Below are positions 1 to 8,429 of a DNA stretch of 64,000 nucleotides, one piece after another; the first letter of the stretch is position 1, and each line of letters opens with the position of its first letter. The notes under the pieces are model-generated. The model saw only the letters and a program-made list of their open reading frames with translations. It was not told where the DNA came from and searched no databases. The stretch is from Moryella indoligenes (GTDB taxonomy: Bacteria > Bacillota > Clostridia > Lachnospirales > Lachnospiraceae), in assembly GCF_030812885.1 (NCBI RefSeq), contig NZ_JAUSTO010000002.1, forward strand, positions 204,940 to 268,939. The letters are read 5' to 3'. The translations under genes and the position numbers were made by a program.

Positions 1-71
1 CTTGATTTTCGATAATCGAAATTCTTGATTTCCGATTTTCGGAATTCTGGACTCCTGCTTTTCGGAAGTCT
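1..71. repeat. Cluster of short hairpins at the window edge
   Basis: Three short inverted repeats lie in a row: 7-21 (TTTCGAT/ATCGAAA), 30-44 (TTCCGA/TCGGAA) and 50-70 (GACT/AGTC with internal mismatches). They share a repeating TTGATTTTCGA-like unit. The stretch is just downstream of the PcfB-like gene on its strand. It could be intergenic regulatory DNA of the AT-rich element or part of a gene that continues to the left. No function can be assigned from this fragment. Confidence 0.35.
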
Positions 72-113
72 TGTTATTGTGGTTATTTAAGGATGTAACT
101 TTTCGTTACTCCC

Positions 114-641
114 TTAGATTTCTCTGGTCATATCTTTTTTACTTGGTTTTACTTTTTCTTTTACTTTTCTTTTGACTTTCTCTTTTGTCTTATCCTTGTT
201 CTTGGATAGGTCTTTGTATTTCTTTATTTGCTTTAGGATACTTTCCTTTTCTTTTTTATTTTCCTTGGCTATGACTTGCTTAAAGGCATATTCCATTACT
301 TTTATGTCTTTGGCTTGGAAAAATATTTCATAGTTTTGGTTTTCTTTGTTTTTCATTACTGAGAAACTTACTCCAAGTTTGTTTAGTTCTTTTTTTAAGT
401 CTTTGAGGTCGCTTTGATCTATGCTTATATTTTCTAGTTGTCCTTTCTTGTAGAGGTCTTTTATTTTCATTTCATCGCCCATAAGGCTTTTTAGGTTTCC
501 ATTTGCTTTTTCTAAAGTATCATTCATCTTTTTTCTTATTTCTTTGTCTAAGTTGATTGATTCTTTTGCTGCTTTTATTGTGTATGATATTATGGTTTGT
601 GCTGCTTGACCCGCTTCTTTGCTTATTTCTTCGTTTATCAT
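114..641 (-). CDS. PcfB-like conjugation accessory protein (DUF3801)
   Basis: A 175-residue, very lysine-rich soluble protein without signal peptide or membrane segment. Its central part (about residues 55-125, with a strand-helix pattern around FSVMKNKE and YEIFFQAKD) matches the layout of DUF3801/PcfB proteins. A GC-rich relative is encoded at 14677-15153. In conjugative elements pcfB normally sits immediately before the VirD4-type coupling protein gene, so a VirD4 gene is expected just left of the window. The last 40 residues are a basic tail (KEKVKRKVKEKVKPSKK), probably for DNA or partner binding. Family call is fairly secure; the detailed role is known only by association with conjugation. 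Confidence 0.7.
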   Translation of the reverse strand: MINEEISKEAGQAAQTIISYTIKAAKESINLDKEIRKKMNDTLEKANGNLKSLMGDEMKIKDLYKKGQLENISIDQSDLKDLKKELNKLGVSFSVMKNKENQNYEIFFQAKDIKVMEYAFKQVIAKENKKEKESILKQIKKYKDLSKNKDKTKEKVKRKVKEKVKPSKKDMTREI

Positions 642-662
642 GTTTTATCTCCTTTGTTTGAG

Positions 663-709
663 TTAAAAAAAAGGGAAGTATAGGCTTTAATTTTTCTATA
701 CTTCCCTTT
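663..709 (-). terminator. Rho-independent terminator
   Basis: A perfect 14-bp stem (670-683 pairs with 696-709, AAAGGGAAGTATAG arm) is followed on the minus strand by a run of T. It lies between the 57-residue ORF and the PcfB-like gene, so it would separate the two transcripts or attenuate the second. Confidence 0.8.
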
Positions 710-825
710 GCTTGTTTTTATTTTATTGTTCTTGGTGGTGGAATGCTTTATTTTGATGTTTTTATAGCTTACTTAGGTCTTTGTACCTTTTATACTTTTA
801 AATAGCTTACAATACCTTTCCACCT

Positions 826-999
826 TTAGTAGTTTATGTGTGTTCTTTTGTCTGATAGATAGTTTTTCATGTTGGAATATAATATCTGCACTTCTTCATT
901 GTTCATTGCTTTTATTTCTTCTGTGCTTTTATATGTTTTGTATGTTCCATCTTGATCTGCTTTTATAAGTTCATTTATTAGCTCTTGCCTTTTATTCAT
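826..999 (-). CDS. Small hypothetical protein (57 aa)
   Basis: A 57-residue acidic/basic mixed protein starting MNKRQELINELIKADQDG and ending in KRTHINY. A strong ribosome-binding site (GGAGG) is placed just before the ATG. It sits between the relaxase and PcfB-like genes, on the same strand, and is followed by the terminator at 663-709. I do not recognise the family. The charged helical composition suggests a small cytoplasmic accessory protein of the mobile element. Confidence 0.6.
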   Translation of the reverse strand: MNKRQELINELIKADQDGTYKTYKSTEEIKAMNNEEVQILYSNMKNYLSDKRTHINY

Positions 1000-1072
1000 C
1001 TCTATTACCTCCTAGATCTGCCTTTATTTTCTTGGTCATATTATAGCTTGGATAAGATATTTTTACCAGGTC

Positions 1073-2713
1073 TTATCTTTCTTGGTTTTTGTAATAGTCT
1101 TTAGTCATTTGTCTTTTTTTATTAAAGTTATCACTATCTTGCTTATACTCTTTTATCTTTTCTATGATACTTTCTTTCTCTCCTCTCTTAATCGCCTTGT
1201 CAATCTCAATACTTAGGTCTATGCCATAATCGTCATTGACTGTCTTGACTGCATACTTGATATGGTTGATACTTTCGTACTCTTCTTTGATTGATTGTGA
1301 TTGTCTGTTGAGTTTCGATATTTCATCTTCAAGGCTTTGGATTTCTTTTTTCCAGTCTTTAGACTTAATCGCCGATGAGCCTGTTATCTTTTCAAGAATT
1401 GCCCTTGCTCTTTTATATTTATCTATCTCATCTTTATGGGAATTGTAAAAGCTGTCTTTGAATAGGGATTTACTGTTCCATTCCTCAAAGACTTTTTTGT
1501 TATCCTTGATGATGTCCGCATAGGCAAAGCATTTATTTAAGTTTTCTATTCTTGTGGTTTTCGCCTTAATGTCTTGACTAATCTTCTTATTTTGGGATTG
1601 TAATGTGCTTATCTTTTCTTGTAGGTCGGCTATGGTTTTAAGATTGTTGTCTTTCAGATATATTCTTGCTTTGGAAAATCGTCTTAGGTCTGCACCTATC
1701 TTTTTGTTGCTTGCATAGGGATTTAACTTTCTTGCTTTTTCTCCCTGTAAGTCATAATAAATACTGATGTACTCATAGAGATTAAAGAGTTCCGCCTTGT
1801 TCTCATATTCTTCTTTTTTCTCCTGTTTGTATTCATCATATTTTACTTGCAGACTTCCAAGTAACGAGCCTATCCAAGACGTAAGTTTGGATAGCTCCTC
1901 TTTTAATTTTCTAAATTCTAAATTCAAGGCGATGATTTTTCTGTTTTGGTTTCCTCTCTCTGTCTGTATGCCTTTTTTCTCCATCTGATAACTGCTTGTG
2001 CCTAAATGAATTTGCGGGAGTTCTTCTCTGCCTTGTTCTTTAAAGGTGCGTGGATCTATCCTTTTATTTATGTTGTTTCTTGCCAAGTATTCGTTTGCTT
2101 TCTTTGAAAAGTTTTCTCTCCACTCTTTTGCTTTGTCAGGTTCATTCCAATCGTTCAAATTTACTTTTCTTGATTTATAGTTTCCACTTTTCAGTTTTAT
2201 CTTTTCTCCGTTTTCATCAAGGATATATTCTTTTCTGCATTTCGGTTTCCAATTCCCTTTTTCGTCTATTTCTCTAAGGGTAAGTAAGATATGGGCGTGT
2301 GGTTGTTCTTCATTATCGCTTGCCATAGGATTATGAATATTACAGTCTGCTATCATACCTTTAGAAGTAAAGTTTTCTTCTATAAATTCGCTGATTAATT
2401 TTATTCTGTCCTGTTCATTTAATTCTCTTGGAAGTGTAAAGAGCAGATTTCTTGCAAGTTGTGAATTTTTACTTTTTTCGATTTTCTCAACTTCATTCCA
2501 TAGGTATTCTCTGTTTGAAAACTCTTTCGGGATATGTTCCGGCAGAAATATTTTTGAGAATACAAGGTCTTCTTTTTTAGAATAATCATGTGTTTTTCCA
2601 TAGTATTCATCTTGTAATTTATCTCTTGCATTGTATGCAGCTTTTGCAATCACGCTATGCCCTTTTGACCTTGCCACAATATCTACATGGGTATGCAAAC
2701 TTTTGATTTCCAT
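1073..2713 (-). CDS. MobA/MobL family relaxase
   Basis: A 546-residue relaxase that would nick the element at its origin of transfer and lead the strand into a recipient. The N-terminal third has the MobA/MobL signature: a start rich in His and hydrophobic residues (HTHVDIVARSKGHSVIAKAAYNARD), then the metal-binding histidine motif PHAHILLTLRE near residues 138-148. The C-terminal half is a long charged coiled coil. The start follows a clear ribosome-binding site (AGGAAGAAAAGACA). A hairpin-rich gap just upstream (2774-2971) is the likely oriT. Base composition is strongly AT-rich, unlike the second, unrelated relaxase at 32830-34173, which indicates a separately acquired mobilizable element. 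Confidence 0.85.
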   Translation of the reverse strand: MEIKSLHTHVDIVARSKGHSVIAKAAYNARDKLQDEYYGKTHDYSKKEDLVFSKIFLPEHIPKEFSNREYLWNEVEKIEKSKNSQLARNLLFTLPRELNEQDRIKLISEFIEENFTSKGMIADCNIHNPMASDNEEQPHAHILLTLREIDEKGNWKPKCRKEYILDENGEKIKLKSGNYKSRKVNLNDWNEPDKAKEWRENFSKKANEYLARNNINKRIDPRTFKEQGREELPQIHLGTSSYQMEKKGIQTERGNQNRKIIALNLEFRKLKEELSKLTSWIGSLLGSLQVKYDEYKQEKKEEYENKAELFNLYEYISIYYDLQGEKARKLNPYASNKKIGADLRRFSKARIYLKDNNLKTIADLQEKISTLQSQNKKISQDIKAKTTRIENLNKCFAYADIIKDNKKVFEEWNSKSLFKDSFYNSHKDEIDKYKRARAILEKITGSSAIKSKDWKKEIQSLEDEISKLNRQSQSIKEEYESINHIKYAVKTVNDDYGIDLSIEIDKAIKRGEKESIIEKIKEYKQDSDNFNKKRQMTKDYYKNQER

Positions 2714-2773
2714 TGTCTTTTCTTCCTTTATCTGTTTTCAATTTTGGGATTTTACTATCCTAATGTTCAGGTC

Positions 2774-2971
2774 GTATCTTCGCTCCCTTTTTCAAAGGGC
2801 GCAAAGATACACCGTTTGACTACGGTGCTTTGCGTTCCTGCGGAAAGCTTATAGCTCCGCTAAGGAAACAAAAACGCTAAAGCATTTTTATTTGTTCAAG
2901 GGGGCTACTCCCCCTTAGACCCCTGTGAACTTTGTTTTTTGTAGATTTTTCAAATCCACAAAAAAGCAAAG
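2774..2971. other. Hairpin-rich gap, candidate oriT
   Basis: The 294-base gap between the relaxase and DUF3847 genes has no credible gene but holds four hairpins: 2774-2810 (long stem with small loop), 2811-2826 (ACCG/CGGT), 2898-2916 (AAGGGGG/CCCCCTT around CTACT) and 2930-2971 (about 18-bp imperfect stem). Origins of transfer of MobA/MobL elements lie beside the relaxase gene and contain such dyads. The nic site itself was not identified. Confidence 0.45.
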
Positions 2972-3007
2972 TGTTAAAATGTTTCTCACTTTACTCCATC
3001 TCAGTTT

Positions 3008-3403
3008 CTAATACATTTTCTGTTTTTCTTGTTCTTCCTCTGCCAGTTCTTCAAAATCATCATTTGCATTTTCCTCTTTAAGATTTGGATTTTCTTCTAA
3101 AGAGATTTCTTTTTCTTTTAAATGAATTTCTGTAAGTTCTTTTAGCTTTTCTCTATATCGATTATCGGAAAGTACATAATCTAAAAAGGCATAGATTAAA
3201 TCATTGTCGGTACTTTCTTCTGCTCCGGTTATCTGTTTTTCAAATTTCTCAAACACGCCTCCTTTTTCTACTTTTCGTTTCGTGTCCGCCTTTCTTTTTA
3301 GCTGTGATTTCTTTTGTCTTAGTTGCTTAATTTTGTTTTCCGCCTGTTCTTTTTTCTTAGTTTCTTTTTCCAACTGGATCATTACATTTTCTAACTCTTT
3401 CAT
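3008..3403 (-). CDS. DUF3847 mobilization-associated protein
   Basis: A 131-residue protein. The first half is a lysine/glutamine-rich coiled coil (about residues 5-40), the middle contains a YAFLDYVLSDNRYR-like hydrophobic helix, and the tail is very acidic (EELAEEEQEKQ). This matches DUF3847 proteins that commonly accompany MobA/MobL relaxases in Firmicutes mobile elements. It lies upstream of the relaxase on the same strand, separated by the candidate oriT, so it may help the relaxosome, but no biochemical role is established. Confidence 0.6.
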   Translation of the reverse strand: MKELENVMIQLEKETKKKEQAENKIKQLRQKKSQLKRKADTKRKVEKGGVFEKFEKQITGAEESTDNDLIYAFLDYVLSDNRYREKLKELTEIHLKEKEISLEENPNLKEENANDDFEELAEEEQEKQKMY

Positions 3404-3489
3404 TTTTCATTCCTCCATTTCAATATTGTTGTGTTCCAAATGAAGAAAGGCTAAGCACCTTTCTTTGATACTTAACCTTTCAGCATTTT

Positions 3490-3906
3490 TTAGAATTTAT
3501 CTTCTAAAAGTTTTCTTAGCTTTTCTAAAATCTTATCCCTCCTTTTTCCGATTGCTTGATAGCTTACTTTTTCTTTTTTGCCAATCGACCTTAAACTTTC
3601 TTCTCTGTAAAAGATGGCTTCCATTAACTCTCTTTCTTCTTTTGTCAGTGTAGCTAATGCCTTATGCAGTTCTTCAATTTGCATTTTGACTTCTACAATT
3701 TTTTCTAAGTCTATTTTTTCATCTATGATGTTATCTACAAAGTGTCCATCATGATCTAATGATGAAAATGGAATAACTCCATACTTACAATCCTTTTTCT
3801 GAAGATATTTTTCATGCTCTGTTATCTTCCAATAGGCTTTGTAGACTTCTTCACTTATGGGTATAGCTTCCCCTTTGACATAAAGGTAATATTCCTTATT
3901 AGACAT
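3490..3906 (-). CDS. Sigma-70-like regulator of the AT-rich element
   Basis: A 138-residue protein with an N-terminal stretch typical of mobile-element sigma-like proteins (YYLYVKGEAIPISEEVYKAYW) and a C-terminal region-4-like helix-turn-helix (about residues 85-135: LTKEERELMEAIFYREESLRSIGKKEKVSYQAI). Region 2 is missing, as is usual in this group. Such proteins often sit at the start of the transfer or mobilization region and are thought to regulate it. Here it is first of the mobilization gene run, downstream of the terminator at 3951-3991. A GC-rich protein of the same broad type is at 43514-43948. Confidence 0.7.
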   Translation of the reverse strand: MSNKEYYLYVKGEAIPISEEVYKAYWKITEHEKYLQKKDCKYGVIPFSSLDHDGHFVDNIIDEKIDLEKIVEVKMQIEELHKALATLTKEERELMEAIFYREESLRSIGKKEKVSYQAIGKRRDKILEKLRKLLEDKF

Positions 3907-3950
3907 TGTGTTATCCTCCTTTTTAAGTTCTCTGTTTTGCTTTTTGAGAA

Positions 3951-3991
3951 TAAAAAAGGAGGACTTCTACACTTTGACGTAAAAAGTCCTC
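3951..3991 (-). terminator. Terminator after the iron operon
   Basis: An 8-bp stem (GAGGACTT 3959-3966 with AAGTCCTC 3984-3991) is followed on the minus strand by CTTTTTTATT. It separates the feo operon from the mobilization genes. The rest of the gap (3992-4192) shows no gene. Confidence 0.7.
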
Positions 3992-4192
3992 TCGGCTTAA
4001 AAACTAATATTTTATATGATTTTCTATTTTGTTGTTTCTGGTAAAGTGTTATTGCTACGTGTAAGCAATTCCAAGCATAAAAAATGATAAATATATCTTA
4101 TGTGAATAACAAAATTTAGTGTTTTCATTATTTATCCCTCCATTGCTTAGCTACATTTTAACCTCCATTCTTTGATTCTGTACTTAACCAAA

Positions 4193-4426
4193 CTACTCTT
4201 TTACAATCCAAATATCATCTTGATTAACAACACAATTCGAGCATCCCGAACATTGACTTTGGCATTTACTTGTTGCAGACCTTTTAGTTTTTACCAAATA
4301 TCCATTATTTTCGAGATATTCAATTTTCATTTTTACACTATCTAAATCCTCACCTGTCAGTTCAGCAAATTCTTGCAAAGTGCAAGTCTTTTTCTTTTTC
4401 AATACTTCTAATAGTTGTATAAGCAT
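4193..4426 (-). CDS. FeoC-like iron-sulfur regulator
   Basis: A 77-residue protein from the ATG at 4426, which has AAGGTG eight bases upstream; an in-frame GTG at 4435 is an alternative start. The N-terminal half is a winged-helix fold (MLIQLLEVLKKKK, LQEFAELTGEDLDSVKMKIEYLENNGYLV). A cluster of four cysteines follows (CQSQCSGCSNC), as in FeoC, where it can hold an Fe-S cluster. It is the last gene of the feo operon, two codons or less after feoB. FeoC proteins modulate or protect FeoB; a local transcriptional role is also possible. Confidence 0.75.
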   Translation of the reverse strand: MLIQLLEVLKKKKTCTLQEFAELTGEDLDSVKMKIEYLENNGYLVKTKRSATSKCQSQCSGCSNCVVNQDDIWIVKE

Positions 4427-4438
4427 ACTTATCACACC

Positions 4439-6460
4439 TTAAAAAATCAGTAGTCCAATATGATATGCAACACAAGATATAATTAGAGCCGATAATATAT
4501 AATACAGTGCTATTTTTATCGTCCATTTTTTTGAATGTGTTTCTTGTGCGGTAGCTGCAAGAGCCATCAAACAAGGCATATTGAAGAAAAAGGCAAAAGT
4601 AAATGCTAAGGCTTCCGGCTTTGAAATCATTGTCAACATATTATTGCTTAGAATAGCGGTATCTACTGTCCCTTTAACCTCAACTGCATGCCATATTCCT
4701 GAAGAAGTAAATAATGATGCCATTACTCCTAATGCCGATTCTTTTCCCATTGCAGAAGCAACAAAAGCCATAAATAATTGCCATGGTAACCCAAACAATT
4801 TTGTTACAGGCTCTATAAATGTTCCTGCTTTATAAATAAGGCTGTTAGCTATATTTCCATCAGGCGTATAGGCAAGAATCCAAAATATAACAGAAATAAG
4901 GATAATGATACTCAATGCCCTTTTCAGTACATTTCCCATCCTATTCATTACAGAAGAAAGTAAATTTTTCCAATGTGGCTTGTGATATGGTGGAAGTTCC
5001 ATAATCATTCCAAAATGTTCACTTCCCTCATAAAGCGATTTTCTGAAAATCCTATATGTGATTAGTAAATGTAGAAAAGCAACTGCAAATAGGCTTAATA
5101 TCACAAATACTGCCTGTTTTCCGAAGAATGTTCCTGTAACAAGCCCGACTACTCCCCATGTTGACCCGCAAGGGACTACCCAAGATAATGCAATCGTCAT
5201 AACCCTCTGTCCCCATGAATCAATTACTCTCGTTCCTGTGATTCCACCTATATTACAGCCGAAACTTAACAAGAACGGCATAATTGCTTTTCCTTGCAAT
5301 CCTAATTTCGACATAGTGTTGTCAAAGACATAGGAAACTCTTGCCATATATCCTACATCTTCCAAGAATCCAAATACTAAGCTAATTCCCAATACATAAC
5401 TTGCCATTTGCAATGCAAAAGTAATTGCAGTCATTACGGCTCCACACAAAAGTGAAATCAGCCAATTTGATACTCCAATGGCGACAAGCCCCTTTGCCAA
5501 CAATGTTGATATTTTAGGTATAACAAACCCAAATAACCCCATTAGCGGAAATCCGATGAGCATAGAAGCAACTAATCCTAAAATGATAACTCCGATAGCC
5601 ATAGGTTTTCCGAAAGCTTTACTTGTGGCTATACGATCAAATTTGCTTCTCTTAAATACTCTCTTTTTCTGAATAACATTTGCATTGATAAGTTTATCTA
5701 TCCATTCAAATTTACAATTACCGGTTATTAAATTGCCATTTTTTATGCTTTTTAATACGTTCTCTATTTCTTCAAATTCGACTTTTTCAACATTATCTTT
5801 TACTAACGCAATTACTTTTGCATCCTGATCTAATAATTTTCCGATAATCCACGACTTTGAAAATACACCTATACCTTTATCAGGGATATGTTTTTTTAAT
5901 AGCTTATAGTTATCTCCAACAATATTTTCATATGCCCTTTCTAAATTTTCGTCAGATAAAATTTTTCCTCTATCTGAATGCTCCAGAAAAGCATAAAACT
6001 CTTTGTATTCCTTTTTATCTGCCGCAACGATAGGAATGACAGGTATATTCAAGGATTTTTGTAACCCCTTTATATTTATATTTTTCCCTTGACTTGTAGC
6101 AACATCCATCATGTTCATGATTAAGACAACCGGAATATTTATTCCAATGTAGTCAGAGAGCATAAATAGACTTCGATTTAATTGTGAAGCATCTGCCATA
6201 ATAGCAATTAGGTCTGCGTTCCCGGTTTCTATATATTCTCTTGTTATAACTTCTTCCTCTGAATTTGCTGATAATCCGTAGGTTCCTGGTAAATCCACAA
6301 TCGTATAATTGGTATCTTTATACGAAAATTCGCCTTCTTTTTTCTCAACGGTTTTACCCGGCCAATTTCCAACATGTTGATTTGAGCCTGTCAACCCATT
6401 AAACAAAGTCGATTTTCCAGAATTAGGCTGCCCCAGCAAAGCAATCGTTATTTTCTTCAT
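4439..6460 (-). CDS. feoB: Ferrous iron transporter FeoB
   Basis: A 673-residue inner-membrane ferrous iron permease with a cytoplasmic G domain. GTPase motifs are clear: G1 GQPNSGKST (10-18), G3 DLPG (56-59), G4 NMMD (116-119). The helical inhibitory region follows, then the membrane domain with two Gate-type segments (around GFLEDVGYMARVSYVFDN and MGKESALGVMASLF) and the GCNIGGITGTR motif. It is three bases downstream of feoA and three upstream of feoC, in the same operon as two ABC half-transporters. Length is usual for Gram-positive FeoB. Base composition is AT-rich like its neighbours, consistent with arrival as one block. Confidence 0.95.
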   Translation of the reverse strand: MKKITIALLGQPNSGKSTLFNGLTGSNQHVGNWPGKTVEKKEGEFSYKDTNYTIVDLPGTYGLSANSEEEVITREYIETGNADLIAIMADASQLNRSLFMLSDYIGINIPVVLIMNMMDVATSQGKNINIKGLQKSLNIPVIPIVAADKKEYKEFYAFLEHSDRGKILSDENLERAYENIVGDNYKLLKKHIPDKGIGVFSKSWIIGKLLDQDAKVIALVKDNVEKVEFEEIENVLKSIKNGNLITGNCKFEWIDKLINANVIQKKRVFKRSKFDRIATSKAFGKPMAIGVIILGLVASMLIGFPLMGLFGFVIPKISTLLAKGLVAIGVSNWLISLLCGAVMTAITFALQMASYVLGISLVFGFLEDVGYMARVSYVFDNTMSKLGLQGKAIMPFLLSFGCNIGGITGTRVIDSWGQRVMTIALSWVVPCGSTWGVVGLVTGTFFGKQAVFVILSLFAVAFLHLLITYRIFRKSLYEGSEHFGMIMELPPYHKPHWKNLLSSVMNRMGNVLKRALSIIILISVIFWILAYTPDGNIANSLIYKAGTFIEPVTKLFGLPWQLFMAFVASAMGKESALGVMASLFTSSGIWHAVEVKGTVDTAILSNNMLTMISKPEALAFTFAFFFNMPCLMALAATAQETHSKKWTIKIALYYILSALIISCVAYHIGLLIF

Positions 6461-6463
6461 ATC

Positions 6464-6688
6464 TCAAAGTACCTCCATCATTATTTTCTCTGCCTCTATC
6501 TTATTGACAGCTATCATCGTATCTCTGCAATAAATGAGAATAGGTTGCTTTTTATAATTCTGGATAACTTCAACATCGCTTCCGACAGTTATTCCGATAG
6601 ATATTATTCTGCTTTGAAAATGTGTATCACCAATAATTTCAACAACTTTACCTTTTGTCTTTTCTCTCAAAGTACTAAGCCTCTCCAT
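6464..6688 (-). CDS. feoA: FeoA, ferrous iron transport accessory protein
   Basis: A 74-residue SH3-like small cytoplasmic protein (FeoA family) needed for full FeoB activity. The sequence runs through the usual pattern: a short beta strand pair around GKVVEIIGD, then SRIISIGITVGSDVEVIQ, and a C-terminal strand ending AEKIMMEVL. Its first codons overlap the end of the preceding ABC transporter gene by 14 bases, which implies translational coupling between the ABC pair and the Feo system. The fusion of these two systems in one operon is the notable point. Confidence 0.9.
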   Translation of the reverse strand: MERLSTLREKTKGKVVEIIGDTHFQSRIISIGITVGSDVEVIQNYKKQPILIYCRDTMIAVNKIEAEKIMMEVL

Positions 6689-8429
6689 AACTATTCTCCT
6701 TTATCATCCACTTTTTCGCTCTTTCCTGTGTATTTACCATTTCATAGTAATGTCCTTTTTTTCCATAGAGTTCATTATGATTTCCTTGTTCTTCAATTCT
6801 TCCGTTATTTATCAAAATAATTTGATTAGCGTTTTTAATGGTATTCAATCTGTGGGCAATAACAAAAACTGTCTTTCCTTGCATTAAATGCTCCAAAGCA
6901 TTATTGATTTTAGCTTCATTATCAGGATCAAGAGAAGCTGTAGATTCATCCAACAAAAGAATTGGTGCATCCTTCAGAATCGCTCTTGCAATAGCAATCC
7001 TTTGTCGTTCACCGCCGGATAATGTACTTCCTCCATCTTTTATTTCCGTTTCATATCCATCCTTCATTTTCAAAATAAATTCATGGCAACAAGCTAATTT
7101 TGCAGCTTGATAAACTTCTTCCTTTGTTGCATTAGGTTTTCCAACCCTGATATTGTTATAAACAGTATCGGTTAACAGTACATTATCTTGAAAAACCTGA
7201 CTAACATATTTAAGCAACACATCAGGTTTTATGGATTTTATATTTTTTCCACCAATTATAATTTCTCCACTATTTACATCCCAAAATCTTGCAATCAAAT
7301 TAGCGATTGTAGTTTTTCCTCCACCGGAAGGACCAATTAAAGCTGTAGAAGTTCCTTCTTTTGCTTCAAAAGAAATATTGTTCAGAATCGTTTTATTTCT
7401 ATCATAAGAAAAATTTACATTCTTAAATTGAATATCAAAATTTTCTAATTCAACTTCATTTTCAGAATAAGGCAATGGCTTCGTTTCATAAGCTTTCTCA
7501 AGATTACTTGCAGCTAATTTCAAATCTTTCAATAGTCCATAGGAATGTTGAAAGGCAATAAGAAGTGCAGATAATGCTAAACTCATAAGCATAAAAGCCA
7601 CAAACTGTTCAGTTCTAACACTACCATTTATAAGCAAATATCCTCCTATAAGAAGAACTATCGGAAGCAAAAAGTTAACTGTGATAAAGTACATACTTGT
7701 AGGTAACGCCATTTTCTTTTCTGCGTTTACGCTTGTCTTTCTAACATTTTCAAGTGTATTTATCATTCTTTCAAAATGTTCACTTGTCATATTAGCTGAC
7801 TTAAACGCTTTCATACCTTGAATGTACTCTAAAATAATAGAAATCATCTTAGAATTTAAATTTCTTTTTCTTGCCCCGTATTTTTCTATCAATTTGTTGC
7901 CCCATATCAACATAGGATATGCGATAAGCAATACTAAACACTCTAATAATGCGAGCTTCCAATCGATAAAAAATGTGCCTAATAAAATCAATATTGCTGT
8001 AACTGCCGTTTTAATAACCGATGGTAAAGTGTGCGTTATGATCAGTTCAAAACTACTCAAATCCTTTGTAAGAGTTGATAATAGATAACCACTACTATTT
8101 TTTTGGAAATGACCAAGGCTCAAACTCCTATAATGATTTGCTAAATCCAAACGCATATCTCCACACATTTCAGCTCCTCTTGAAAAGCTCAAATAGTATG
8201 CATGCCTATAAATCAGTATCCTTGCAATCATACTGATGAAACATATTACCGTATATTCTATGATTAAGGTTTTAGTTAATGTATTTTGCAATATATTAAC
8301 AACGGTAAAATAGAGCATTAAATACAAAACAATGCTTCCTATCGAATCAATAACCATTAGAAAAATCGGTAAATACAATTTTTCTTTTTTATCTTTCAGA
8401 AGTGTTCTAATAATCTTAAGCATTTGCAC
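6675..8429 (-). CDS. ABC half-transporter, siderophore-importer type (second subunit)
   Basis: A 584-residue exporter-fold protein: an N-terminal membrane domain of six helices (about 1-310) fused to an ATPase. Walker A is GPSGGGKTT, signature LSGGERQR, Walker B ILLLDESTASLD, switch histidine in IAHRL, all canonical. It overlaps the next subunit gene (8416-10182) by 14 bases, so the two very likely form a heterodimer. Adjacency to feoAB and an AraC regulator matches the YbtPQ/IrtAB group, which despite the exporter fold imports ferric siderophores. Substrate is inferred from context only; drug or peptide export cannot be excluded. Confidence 0.75.
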   Translation of the reverse strand: MQMLKIIRTLLKDKKEKLYLPIFLMVIDSIGSIVLYLMLYFTVVNILQNTLTKTLIIEYTVICFISMIARILIYRHAYYLSFSRGAEMCGDMRLDLANHYRSLSLGHFQKNSSGYLLSTLTKDLSSFELIITHTLPSVIKTAVTAILILLGTFFIDWKLALLECLVLLIAYPMLIWGNKLIEKYGARKRNLNSKMISIILEYIQGMKAFKSANMTSEHFERMINTLENVRKTSVNAEKKMALPTSMYFITVNFLLPIVLLIGGYLLINGSVRTEQFVAFMLMSLALSALLIAFQHSYGLLKDLKLAASNLEKAYETKPLPYSENEVELENFDIQFKNVNFSYDRNKTILNNISFEAKEGTSTALIGPSGGGKTTIANLIARFWDVNSGEIIIGGKNIKSIKPDVLLKYVSQVFQDNVLLTDTVYNNIRVGKPNATKEEVYQAAKLACCHEFILKMKDGYETEIKDGGSTLSGGERQRIAIARAILKDAPILLLDESTASLDPDNEAKINNALEHLMQGKTVFVIAHRLNTIKNANQIILINNGRIEEQGNHNELYGKKGHYYEMVNTQERAKKWMIKENSYGEA

